Below the pieces are notes generated by a model, which saw nothing but the letters and a program-made list of their open reading frames with translations, did not search any database and had not been told where the DNA came from. DNA of 64,000 nucleotides, taken from assembly GCF_028606985.1 (NCBI RefSeq), contig NZ_CP117416.1, positions 623,501-687,500 on the forward strand, written 5' to 3'. The first letter of the stretch is position 1. Every line of letters starts with the position of its first letter. This document shows positions 28,116-35,963 of this stretch, one piece after another. The stretch is from Paenibacillus kyungheensis. Lineage in GTDB: Bacteria > Bacillota > Bacilli > Paenibacillales > Paenibacillaceae. The translations under genes and the position numbers were made by a program.

Positions 28116-29090
28116 ATGGTGTTGAGAAAAAGCCTGATGATGGTATTAGCAATGATAATGGTATTCGTGACAGTCGGGGTATCCAAATCTTCTGCTGCTA
28201 CTGGATTTTATGTAAGCGGTACCAAATTATATGATTCGACAGGAAAGCCTTTTGTCATGAGAGGGGTTAACCATTCTCATACGTGGTTCAAAAACGATCT
28301 GAATGCCGCTATTCCAGCTATCGCCAAAACAGGTGCAAACACCGTACGTATTGTATTATCTGATGGAACTCAATATACCAAAGACGATATCAACTCTGTG
28401 AAAAATATTCTGGCGCTGGTCAATCAATATAAAATGATCGCTGTTCTTGAAGTGCATGATGCAACAGGAAGCGACGATGTAGCCAAATTAAATAATGCTG
28501 TGAACTATTGGATCAGTATTAAAGATGCTTTAGTTGGCAAAGAAGACCGAGTAATCATCAATATTGCTAATGAATGGTACGGCTCATGGAACAGTGAAGG
28601 TTGGGCGAATGGCTACAAACAAGCTATTCCTAAATTGAGAAATGCAGGTCTTAATCACACACTAATTGTAGATGCTGCGGGTTGGGGACAATATCCACAA
28701 TCGATTGTAGATTACGGACAAGCTGTTTTGGCAGCCGATTCTAAAAAGAATACCGTATTCTCTATTCACATGTATCAGTATGCAGGGAAAGACGATGCTA
28801 CAGTCAAAGCCAATATGGAGAATGTACTCAATAAAGGTCTTGCTCTGATCATCGGCGAATTTGGTGGATTCCATCAAGGGGAAGATGTAGATGAGTATGC
28901 TATTATGAAATATGGTCAGCAAAAAGGAGTCGGTTGGTTAGCATGGTCATGGTATGGTAACAGCTCTGATCTGTCTTACCTTGATCTCAATAATGGCCCC
29001 GCAGGTAGCTTAACAACTGCTGGAAATATTATTGTGAATGATCCTAATGGTATCAAAGCGACTTCTAAAAAAGCAGGTATTTACCAATAA
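28116..29090 (+). CDS. Secreted endo-beta-1,4-mannanase, glycoside hydrolase family 5
   Basis: A 324-aa protein with a Sec signal peptide (hydrophobic 6-22, predicted cleavage after A28). The GH5 catalytic domain begins at FYVSGTKLYDSTGKPFVMRGVNH. Acid/base E153 is in IANEWYG and nucleophile E248 in IGEFGG. The best match from memory is GH5 subfamily 8 Bacillus/Paenibacillus mannanases that cut mannan backbones; endoglucanase is less likely. There is no carbohydrate-binding or anchoring domain after the catalytic core. AAAGGAGG precedes the ATG. The gene is isolated and ends at a terminator. Confidence 0.88.
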   Translation: MVLRKSLMMVLAMIMVFVTVGVSKSSAATGFYVSGTKLYDSTGKPFVMRGVNHSHTWFKNDLNAAIPAIAKTGANTVRIVLSDGTQYTKDDINSVKNILALVNQYKMIAVLEVHDATGSDDVAKLNNAVNYWISIKDALVGKEDRVIINIANEWYGSWNSEGWANGYKQAIPKLRNAGLNHTLIVDAAGWGQYPQSIVDYGQAVLAADSKKNTVFSIHMYQYAGKDDATVKANMENVLNKGLALIIGEFGGFHQGEDVDEYAIMKYGQQKGVGWLAWSWYGNSSDLSYLDLNNGPAGSLTTAGNIIVNDPNGIKATSKKAGIYQ

Positions 29091-29133
29091 TAGATTCAGT
29101 CATCAATCATTAATGAAGTCTACAATAAAATAC

Positions 29134-29165
29134 AAAAAACAGCTGAGCGTTTGAGCTGTTTTTTT
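29134..29165 (+). terminator. Terminator after the mannanase gene
   Basis: AAAAACAGCT at 29135-29144 pairs with AGCTGTTTTT, followed by further T residues. Confidence 0.88.
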
Positions 29166-29177
29166 GTTATTTAGACA

Positions 29178-29206
29178 TTGGGGATTAGGAGCAATACCTT
29201 TATAAT
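29178..29206 (+). promoter_or_regulatory. Promoter of the chorismate mutase gene
   Basis: TTGGGG at 29178-29183, a 17-nt spacer and TATAAT at 29201-29206, 46 bases before the start codon. Confidence 0.65.
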
Positions 29207-29252
29207 AGAAGACAGTAATCAATCAAGTGCATAATAGAGGAGCTGAGCAGAG

Positions 29253-29561
29253 ATGAGAGAGTGTCAGAATTTAGCTGAGGTTAGAGAAAGTATCGATCAA
29301 TTAGATGAACAGATCATCCAGTTAATCAGTGAGCGTAGTCAATACGTCAACCAAGCCGCTTCTTTTAAAAAAGATATAGATGCAGTGAAAGCACCCGCTA
29401 GAGTAGAAGCCATAATTACCAAAGTCCGCCAACTGGCAACAGAGCACCAACTAAATCCTACTATTGCGGAAAATGTATATCGAGCGATGATTGCTAGTTT
29501 TATTGAAGATGAGCTACAAGAGCATCAGCGGATTCAGTCAACACCACCGTCATCTCAATAA
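29253..29561 (+). CDS. Chorismate mutase, AroQ type
   Basis: A 102-aa all-helical protein whose N-terminus (LAEVRESIDQLDEQIIQLISERSQYVNQAASFKKD) is the AroQ signature. The catalytic Arg/Lys set is likely R11, R28 and K39. It rearranges chorismate to prephenate for Phe/Tyr synthesis. Isochorismate-pyruvate lyase is a related alternative, but no siderophore genes are near. GGAGCTGAG precedes the ATG. It has its own promoter and terminator. Confidence 0.85.
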   Translation: MRECQNLAEVRESIDQLDEQIIQLISERSQYVNQAASFKKDIDAVKAPARVEAIITKVRQLATEHQLNPTIAENVYRAMIASFIEDELQEHQRIQSTPPSSQ

Positions 29562-29593
29562 AGAAGATCATCACAAAGAAAATAATTATGCTT

Positions 29594-29620
29594 AAGGTAG
29601 TTGTTATCGACTACCTTTTT
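29594..29620 (+). terminator. Terminator after chorismate mutase
   Basis: AAGGTAGT and ACTACCTT with an 8-nt loop and TTTTT. Confidence 0.8.
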
Positions 29621-29799
29621 CTAATACAAAATAGAAAGTGAAGTCAGTCCTTTACTACAAAATTAGATAAGCAGACAAAGTTTTTTTGCAGTGTTTTTGT
29701 ACAAGCTTTATACTGAATACAGGTTATACAATAACGATCATTTACAATAGCATGTATCAATATGTTTTCATATGTACAATGACTAACGGGGGTTCTAAC

Positions 29800-30891
29800 A
29801 TGACAGCAACAAAATTAACAGTAGGTTTGATTTACGGTGGTAAATCTGGTGAACATGAAGTTTCTTTACAGACTGGATTTTCTGTATTAAATGCAATCGA
29901 TTATAACAAATATAACGTAGTACCGATCTATATCGATCCTCAAGGACGCTGGAATATGGGAGACGCGTACCATGCAGCACCTGCTCAATTAAGCGATCTA
30001 CAGATCCAGGGTGGGGAAGAAGCTACTTCACAAGCGATGAGCATTCTTTGGAAAAAATTAAGCGGACAAACCAGTGAAATTGACGTATTGTTCCCGCTTC
30101 TTCATGGTACATATGGTGAAGATGGCACGATTCAAGGACTTTTTGAAATGATGGATATGCCTTATGTGGGTGCAGGTGTACTTGCTTCTTCTACAGGTAT
30201 GGATAAAGCAATTATGAAAAAGCTATTCGCTCAAGCTCATTTGCCACAATGCAAATATGAGACTTTTATTTCAAAAGAATGGGAAACACAACAATACGAT
30301 ATTTTGACAACGATCGAAACGAATTTAGGGTACCCTTGTTTCGTCAAACCCGCTAACTTGGGCTCAAGTGTAGGTATTTCCAAAGCCAAAGATCGTGCTG
30401 AATTAGAAACAGCGATTGCTTATGCACTACGCTATGACTTGAAAGTGGTTGTAGAAGAAGCTGTAGACGCACGCGAAATTGAAGTTGGTGTACTTGGCAA
30501 CGAATTACCACAAGCTTCGGTTCCTGGTGAAGTCGTATCTAATAGCGATTACTATGACTATGAAGCAAAATACATCGACGGCACATCTCAAATGGTGATC
30601 CCTGCTGAAATTGATAGCGAACTTGCTGAAAACCTACGTGAACTGGCTATCCGCGCATTCCGCGCAATAGACGGAAACGGCTTATGTCGTGCCGACTTCT
30701 TTGTACGCCGTAGCGATGGTGAAATCTTTATTAACGAAGTGAACACAATGCCAGGCTTTACCGCATATAGCATGTACCCATTACTATGGCGCGAAACTGG
30801 TACAGCCTATCCAGATTTATTGGATCAATTGATCACTTTAGGTATAGATCGCTATAACCAACGCCATGAACTGAAATACGGAAGAGAATAG
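29800..30891 (+). CDS. ddl: D-alanine--D-alanine ligase
   Basis: A 363-aa ATP-grasp enzyme that makes the D-Ala-D-Ala dipeptide of peptidoglycan. GGKSGEHEVSL at 12-22, FPLLHGTYGEDGTIQG, YVGAGVLASSTGMDK and the terminal INEVNTMPGFTAYSMYP are all present. The tyrosine of the omega-loop (SNSDYYDYEAKY) argues for D-Ala rather than D-lactate at the second position. The ATG at 29800 is chosen by homology (start of MTATKLTVGLIYGG). Its ribosome binding site (GGGGG) is weak, and ATG 29779 is an alternative. It stands alone. Confidence 0.93.
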   Translation: MTATKLTVGLIYGGKSGEHEVSLQTGFSVLNAIDYNKYNVVPIYIDPQGRWNMGDAYHAAPAQLSDLQIQGGEEATSQAMSILWKKLSGQTSEIDVLFPLLHGTYGEDGTIQGLFEMMDMPYVGAGVLASSTGMDKAIMKKLFAQAHLPQCKYETFISKEWETQQYDILTTIETNLGYPCFVKPANLGSSVGISKAKDRAELETAIAYALRYDLKVVVEEAVDAREIEVGVLGNELPQASVPGEVVSNSDYYDYEAKYIDGTSQMVIPAEIDSELAENLRELAIRAFRAIDGNGLCRADFFVRRSDGEIFINEVNTMPGFTAYSMYPLLWRETGTAYPDLLDQLITLGIDRYNQRHELKYGRE

Positions 30892-30925
30892 TCCAATTTA
30901 TAACTATTTCTATCCAATCAGAGGC

Positions 30926-31020
30926 ATATAGCGATCCCCATATCGAATAATGTAAATAAATGATTATTCTTTTCCTCATTACATCATATTATTCGATACG
31001 AATGATCACTAACGCTATAT
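30926..31020. repeat. Long-range imperfect palindrome downstream of ddl
   Basis: ATATAGCG at 30926-30933 pairs with CGCTATAT at 31013-31020, and TATCGAATAAT at 30941-30951 with ATTATTCGATA at 30988-30998. The interior is AT-rich. There is no T-run, so it is not a typical terminator. It could be an unassigned structured element or remnant. Confidence 0.5.
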
Positions 31021-31140
31021 ATTTAAAGTATTTAAAGTGTTTTATATTATTTTTATAATGTCCCATAATGATTAACCATAAAAATCCCTACAAAAAATTC
31101 ATCAATTTACGCCCAGTAAATCATGAATTTGTCCCTAAGT

Positions 31141-31219
31141 TCTCCAAGTCTCTAAAGTCTCTAAAGTCTCAAAATCTCTAAAATCTTTAAAGCTCTAAAT
31201 CTTTAAAATCTCTACAAGC
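31141..31219. repeat. Degenerate tandem repeat of about 9 nt (TCTCTAAAG-like)
   Basis: Around nine imperfect copies of TCTCTAAAG/TCTTTAAAA follow one another. The repeat sits between the ddl palindrome and the structured element at 31365-31507. Function is unknown. Confidence 0.6.
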
Positions 31220-31364
31220 CTTACCATCTCTACAACCATAAAAGCTAAACTACAAAACATTCCAATACCAAAATAAGTACCAAAACATCAAGCATGCAAA
31301 GCATGGAGAGTATTTCAAGCATTCAGATGTTCAAGGTGTTTATGTACAAACCCGCGTGGAAAAA

Positions 31365-31507
31365 GTGTAGGTACCTCTAGCGGAGGGGATAGAATGTTCT
31401 GAAAGTCGCATTTAAGACTCGGATATCGACTGCTTGCAGTCTAATTCAGATATCCGATCTTAACAGCGATGGGAAGAACATCTATCCCCGAAGCGTCCGT
31501 ACCTCAC
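31365..31507 (+). ncRNA. Structured RNA/element candidate, copy 1
   Basis: An outer stem, GTG plus AGGTAC (31365-31374), pairs with GTACCT plus CAC (31499-31507). The middle stem GGGGATAGA-(A)-TGTTCT (31385-31400) pairs with AGAACA-TCTATCCCC (31475-31489), a 15-bp helix with one bulge. Inside are a small hairpin (AGTC/GACT, 31404-31419) and a larger one: CGGATATC/GATATCCG (31420-31427, 31449-31456) capped by GACTGC/GCAGTC with a 3' internal loop TAATTCA. No T-run follows. The element ends 34 nt before the next start codon. A second copy with covarying helices lies at 39517-39676. I cannot match it to a known riboswitch or RNA family from memory; strand is inferred. Confidence 0.6.
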
Positions 31508-31541
31508 CTCAACCACCGCCCACTCGAAAGGAGCAATGACC

Positions 31542-31865
31542 ATGGGATTTCAAACTGAATTTAACTCTGTATGCAAATTCAAAAACGAACAAGAACTGCT
31601 CGAACTTTTAGAATACGGCAAAGGCAAAATGCTCAAAAGTGGATTTCGCGTCTATCCAACCGGACAAAAAGTTATCGCTTATACACCGAAAAATGTAGCA
31701 ATCGCAATTGTGAAAATCACAGCATCTATCGCCGAGATCAATTTTCAAGGTCGGGAAGTAACCGCAGTAGAATTGGAATTAGTTCGCAAATTAACAGAAG
31801 AAGAAGCACGAGTGCAGACCGATCTTGCACATGAAATGTTTTTCGGAGAGCAAGAATCGGTTTAA
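31542..31865 (+). CDS. Small protein of unknown function
   Basis: A 107-aa soluble, charged protein beginning MGFQTEFNSVCKFKNEQELL and ending with an acidic helix (RKLTEEEARVQTDLAHEMFF). I do not recognise the family with confidence; the opening resembles the DUF2584-type small Firmicute proteins, but this is weak. AAGGAG at 31528-31533 fits ATG 31542 (8 nt) better than ATG 31536. The structured element at 31365-31507 lies immediately upstream and might be its leader. Confidence 0.7.
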   Translation: MGFQTEFNSVCKFKNEQELLELLEYGKGKMLKSGFRVYPTGQKVIAYTPKNVAIAIVKITASIAEINFQGREVTAVELELVRKLTEEEARVQTDLAHEMFFGEQESV

Positions 31866-31953
31866 TCATACACATACAGAATCCTATCATCATCAAATGC
31901 TTTTCTTCTGTATACACCAGTGAATATTACTCTAGAGGAGGCACTTGAAATAT

Positions 31954-32955
31954 ATGATTGTACGATTCGGCTATGTGGCGATGTCGCTTGAAATCGCAGA
32001 TTCTTCACCTTCTAAAACAATGACTATGGCTAGATTTAGCAAACTGCCAGATCGCGAAGCAGGATTGCGTGCGTTAGAACAAATCGCAACAACCAACTTA
32101 CACAATACACTGCGTTTATTACGCCATAATGTAGCAGAAGGCATCCAGATGTACCGCTTTTCATCCAAATTGATTCCGCTAGCGACTCATACTGATTTGC
32201 ATGATTGGAATCCGTTTGAAGCGTTAGCAGAACCATTTGCAGAGATCGGCGAGTATGTGCGTAAACATGATCTACGAGTATCATTTCATCCCGATCATTA
32301 TACAGTGCTCAGTACACCAAGACCGGAAGTGCTGATCTCGTCGATTCGTGATCTGCAATATCATGTGAATATGCTCAAAGCGATGGGGCTGGATGCTCGT
32401 TCCAAGAATAATATTCATATCGGCGGTGCGTATGGGGATAAGCCTACGTCTGCTGCACGTTTTGTAGAACATTTTGGTCGCTTGAGTGCAGAGATTCAGT
32501 GCCGGATTACGCTTGAAAATGATGACAAAACGTATACTACCGGTGAGACGCTTGCAGTCGCTCAACAGACTGGATTACCGATGGTACTAGATATCCATCA
32601 TCATATGGTGAATTGTCATGGAGAACCTGCTTCAGACTGGTGGGAAGAAGTCGCCAAGACATGGAAATCGCCATTAGCACGCACCGATGTACCTGAAGGT
32701 GTACATTTACCACCCAAAATCCATGCCTCTAGTCCAAAAAGTGAAACCGATCGCCGCAGTCATGCTGACGGTGTAGAAACTGGCCCTTTACTTGATTTTC
32801 TAAGAGTAGCTGCACGTACTTCTTCTCATCTGGATGTGATGCTGGAAGCGAAGCACAAAGACCATGCGTTATTTCAATTGATGCGTGACTTGACAATGTA
32901 CGAAAACGATGGAGTACGGATCATAGACGGTGGAAGTATCGAAGTGTTCTCATGA
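31954..32955 (+). CDS. uvsE: UV DNA damage endonuclease
   Basis: UvsE nicks DNA 5' of UV photoproducts and abasic sites, a repair route typical of spore formers. The TIM-barrel motifs are RFGYVAMSL at the N-terminus, YRFSSKLIPLATH, VSFHPDHY, NIHIGGAYGDKP, LENDDKTYT, LDIHHHMVN and KIHASSPKS. These carry the metal-binding His/Glu/Asp residues. The 333-aa length is normal. ATG 31954 gives the N-terminus expected from homologues; TTG 31945 is closer to AGGAGG but would add three residues. Confidence 0.93.
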   Translation: MIVRFGYVAMSLEIADSSPSKTMTMARFSKLPDREAGLRALEQIATTNLHNTLRLLRHNVAEGIQMYRFSSKLIPLATHTDLHDWNPFEALAEPFAEIGEYVRKHDLRVSFHPDHYTVLSTPRPEVLISSIRDLQYHVNMLKAMGLDARSKNNIHIGGAYGDKPTSAARFVEHFGRLSAEIQCRITLENDDKTYTTGETLAVAQQTGLPMVLDIHHHMVNCHGEPASDWWEEVAKTWKSPLARTDVPEGVHLPPKIHASSPKSETDRRSHADGVETGPLLDFLRVAARTSSHLDVMLEAKHKDHALFQLMRDLTMYENDGVRIIDGGSIEVFS

Positions 32956-32999
32956 TATAATGTAGGTAGATGTCAATTCCAGAAATCAGGGGGAATGAA

Positions 33000-33875
33000 A
33001 TGATGGAAGAACAACAAAAAGTACCTTATGTAGTGAGCGGAAAAAGCAAAGTAGCGGTAGCTATTAATGCAGCTTCCAAAACGGGAGAATGGATCAAAAG
33101 CAAACTAGGCGATTATAAACAGTTGAACACCAAAGTATCTTCACAAGATTTGGTAACAGAAGTCGATAAAGGCGCAGAACAAATGATTCGCAAATTGATC
33201 TTAACGTACTGCCCGGACGATGAATTTTTGGGCGAAGAAAGTGTAGGCGCAGGCGCAGCGGCTTCCGCTCAAGCGATCAATGCGGTTAAAGATTCAGAAT
33301 ATGTATGGATCGTCGATCCTATCGATGGCACGACTAACTTTGTGCATGGTTTCCCATACTATTGTGTTTCGATTGCGTTAGCACACAAAGGCGAAGTGAT
33401 TATTGGTGTGATCTATGATCCTTCTCATGATGAATTATTTGTAGCCGAAAAAGGCAAAGGCGCTTATGTACATGGTAATCTAATGAAAGTCTCACAAGAA
33501 GCTACACTGGGTGAAAGCTTAGTGGCTACTGGATTCCCGGCAGATCGTGGTGAATCGTTGCGTCTGAATATGAGTGGACTGAATGCGATTGTACCGAAAG
33601 TACGCAGTATTCGTAACGGGGGTTCAGCAGCTCTACATTTAGCTTATGTAGCGGCAGGACGGCTTAGCGCTTATTGGGAAATTGGATTGAATGCTTGGGA
33701 TCTGGCGGCAGGTTCACTGTTAGTAACCGAATCCGGCGGACGTATTGGCGATATTTCTGGTGAAGATTATCATCTAGCTGTACGTAACGTATTAGCAACC
33801 AACGGTCATATTCATCAAGAATTGATGACTGAATTACATGAGGCAGGCTTACAACATATTCCTGCGCAAAAGTAA
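33000..33875 (+). CDS. Inositol monophosphatase family protein
   Basis: A 291-aa Mg-dependent phosphatase of the SuhB/IMPase family. Metal-site motifs are visible: GEES, then VDPIDGTTNFVHGFPY, and WDLAAGSLLVTESGG near the C-terminus. Likely substrates are inositol or sugar phosphates; some members act on 3'-phosphoadenosine phosphate or fructose bisphosphate. The ATG at 33000 follows AGGGGGA; the next codon is also ATG. It sits 44 nt after uvsE and may share its transcript. Confidence 0.9.
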   Translation: MMEEQQKVPYVVSGKSKVAVAINAASKTGEWIKSKLGDYKQLNTKVSSQDLVTEVDKGAEQMIRKLILTYCPDDEFLGEESVGAGAAASAQAINAVKDSEYVWIVDPIDGTTNFVHGFPYYCVSIALAHKGEVIIGVIYDPSHDELFVAEKGKGAYVHGNLMKVSQEATLGESLVATGFPADRGESLRLNMSGLNAIVPKVRSIRNGGSAALHLAYVAAGRLSAYWEIGLNAWDLAAGSLLVTESGGRIGDISGEDYHLAVRNVLATNGHIHQELMTELHEAGLQHIPAQK

Positions 33876-34018
33876 CCTAGAGATCATCGACCAATTGCTC
33901 AGCTTACGATTAGTATCTCTACTTTTTTGGGTAATCATAAGATAGAGAAAGAAGTTATACTATAACGCATAAAGTCCTTATGGCGAATCTATTATTATCG
34001 TTAAAGGAGTGAGTCACG

Positions 34019-34288
34019 ATGAGTTCATTTGAGAAATCAGCAGAAGAATTGGAACGCGAATTGACCGAGCGTCTGACAGAAGGTCTGATGCAAGAAGAAG
34101 ATCGTGAAGCAAGAGAGCGACGGATGATCCCTTCAAAGTATGAGATTCGGATTCAGACGACACTTGATCCAATCGCTGAAGAAACCAAGCAGTATCGCAA
34201 AATGGCAAAAGAAATTGATGGACGTTATGATGAGTACATGAACAAAATCAAGCGCCCAGAGTCAACAGATGATACAGAGTCTCGTTGA
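34019..34288 (+). CDS. Small highly charged protein of unknown function
   Basis: An 89-aa cytosolic protein, about 40 percent Glu, Asp, Lys and Arg, predicted helical with a coiled-coil-like first half (EELERELTERLTEGLMQEEDREARERRM). I do not recognise it. AAAGGAGTGAG provides a good ribosome binding site. A strong terminator follows, so the gene is probably real. Confidence 0.7.
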   Translation: MSSFEKSAEELERELTERLTEGLMQEEDREARERRMIPSKYEIRIQTTLDPIAEETKQYRKMAKEIDGRYDEYMNKIKRPESTDDTESR

Positions 34289-34309
34289 TTATAGGATACA
34301 GGGTACAGA

Positions 34310-34354
34310 GCTGTTATCTATCACCCTCCAGGGAAAATAGATAACAGCTTTTTT
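34310..34354 (+). terminator. Terminator after the small charged protein gene
   Basis: GCTGTTATCTAT at 34310-34321 pairs perfectly with ATAGATAACAGC at 34337-34348, followed by six T. Confidence 0.92.
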
Positions 34355-34415
34355 GGTGTGCATACGTCAACAAATTAGATTGAGATATACAGACAGAGAA
34401 AGGGTGAAGCAGTGA

Positions 34416-35687
34416 ATGAAAAGCAATTCTAAAGGCATACTGTATTTTGTCATGATTATGTTTATTCTGGTCAGTAGTGCAGGTATAGGAAGTTCATCTG
34501 TACATGCAGCAACCACAAGTCAGACTCCAGATCCCAAGCGAGCTTTTTCACATATGGTCTTTTTAGGAGATTCGCTTACAGCAGGATACGAACCAGGTGT
34601 AAAAGCTTCTTACTATGATGGCTTTGCACCACGAGTAGCAGAGCAAGGATTGTTCCGCGCAACCGTACAATCAGATAATCACAGTATACTTGGACTTACC
34701 AGTACAGGGCTGGATAATTATCTAAGTGCAGTCACCGCAGGAACAGCGATCACGACTAAAGATATCCAAAGCAATTTGCCAGGAGCCGTCTATACGTTAG
34801 ATACAGTTCAAGCGAAAAAAGATATTGCGCAAGCAGATCTGATTACGGTCACGATTGGTGGCAATGATTTTTTGAATGCGCTGGGTTCTTTAAATGAATT
34901 ACCACAAGACATTTCCAGTCTTAATCTAGATCAAGTAGGGACAAAGTACAAAATCAATATCGACAATATTATGAAGCAAGTCACATCACTCAATCCCAAA
35001 GCAACTATCGTGGTTGCAGATCAATATCAACCTATGCCTGTTCAAGTAGGTACCAAATTATATGCAGGGCTTAATACAGTCGCAAATCAATTTAGCCAGA
35101 TTGTAGATCAAACAGCGAAATCGTATGTAGCCAAAGGATATGATGTACGTGTAGCTCATATCTCCAAAGATTTTCCGGGTAAAGAATTAGCGATGACTCA
35201 TATCGCTGAGGGAGATATCCATCCGAATCAGACTGGATATGATGCGATAGCACGTACATTTATACAGACGATCTGGGGAAGCAAAGGCTACCTGAGTCCA
35301 TTTGTCAAAGGACAATCTAGTTCTTCTGCAACACCTGCTATTGTAACGAATGGGCAACCGTTAGCAACAACATATAAGCCTATTATTCGAAATGGCAAAA
35401 CGTATGTAACGTTGCGAGATGTAACAACAGCTCTAGGTGCCACAGTAAATTGGTCTAATACTTCACAAACAGCTACGATCCAAAGTGGCAAAAACAAAAT
35501 CAGTATTCCTGTAAATAGTAAAAAAATAAAAGTAAATGGGGCTACGCAGTCTGTCGATTATGCTGCTTTTGTCCAAACAACTAAAGGAATAAGCAAAGTC
35601 TATGTACCTTTAACTGTACTCACTCAAGCATTTGATTATGATGTACAATATGTAGCCCGCTGGAAAGCTGTTTTTATCAGATCATAA
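34416..35687 (+). CDS. Secreted SGNH/GDSL hydrolase with C-terminal stalk domain
   Basis: A 423-aa secreted protein. The signal peptide ends near VHAA (about residue 31-32). The SGNH domain (about 45-285) has block I GDSLTAGYEPG with S53, block III GGNDF, and the terminal D-x-x-H as DIHPNQTGYDA. The last about 90 residues (PIIRNGKTYVTLRDVTTALGATVNW onward) resemble the copper-amine-oxidase-like N-terminal domain, common in Paenibacillus cell-surface proteins. It is probably an esterase/lipase acting on surface or polysaccharide esters. ATG 34416 has AGGGTG upstream. Confidence 0.88.
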   Translation: MKSNSKGILYFVMIMFILVSSAGIGSSSVHAATTSQTPDPKRAFSHMVFLGDSLTAGYEPGVKASYYDGFAPRVAEQGLFRATVQSDNHSILGLTSTGLDNYLSAVTAGTAITTKDIQSNLPGAVYTLDTVQAKKDIAQADLITVTIGGNDFLNALGSLNELPQDISSLNLDQVGTKYKINIDNIMKQVTSLNPKATIVVADQYQPMPVQVGTKLYAGLNTVANQFSQIVDQTAKSYVAKGYDVRVAHISKDFPGKELAMTHIAEGDIHPNQTGYDAIARTFIQTIWGSKGYLSPFVKGQSSSSATPAIVTNGQPLATTYKPIIRNGKTYVTLRDVTTALGATVNWSNTSQTATIQSGKNKISIPVNSKKIKVNGATQSVDYAAFVQTTKGISKVYVPLTVLTQAFDYDVQYVARWKAVFIRS

Positions 35688-35759
35688 TTGAAGTGAATTG
35701 ATAATATAAGTAATGATTAACGATGATAATGACCAAGTGACAATAGAAAATATAGCAAT

Positions 35760-35796
35760 AAAAAAAGACATTCTATCTCAAAGGATGTCTTTTTTT
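35760..35796 (+). terminator. Terminator after the GDSL hydrolase gene
   Basis: AAAAAAGACAT and ATGTCTTTTTTT arms around TCTATCTCAAAGG. Confidence 0.85.
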
Positions 35797-35903
35797 GCTA
35801 ATACTATCAATAGATTTGTGAACCTATTTATAAACATATACTGAAATTTTGGATCATTCACGCTATAATAAACATACAGTAATTGGAATTTAATTAATAA
35901 AAA

Positions 35904-35917
35904 TGTAAACGTTATTA
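35904..35917. promoter_or_regulatory. Near-consensus cre (CcpA) site before the two-component system
   Basis: TGTAAACGTTATTA differs from TGWAANCGNTNWCA at one position (T for the conserved C). It lies about 45-60 bases before the kinase start. Confidence 0.45.
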
Positions 35918-35963
35918 TTAAAAATGTAAATACGTCGGGGTAGCAAAGGTGGAAACCATTCTT

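Noticed and set aside
29621-29799. N-terminal extension of Ddl (from 29686) or a T-box in its leader
   Set aside because: Homology starts at MTATKLTVGLIYGG. No T-box sequence or terminator/antiterminator pair is visible.
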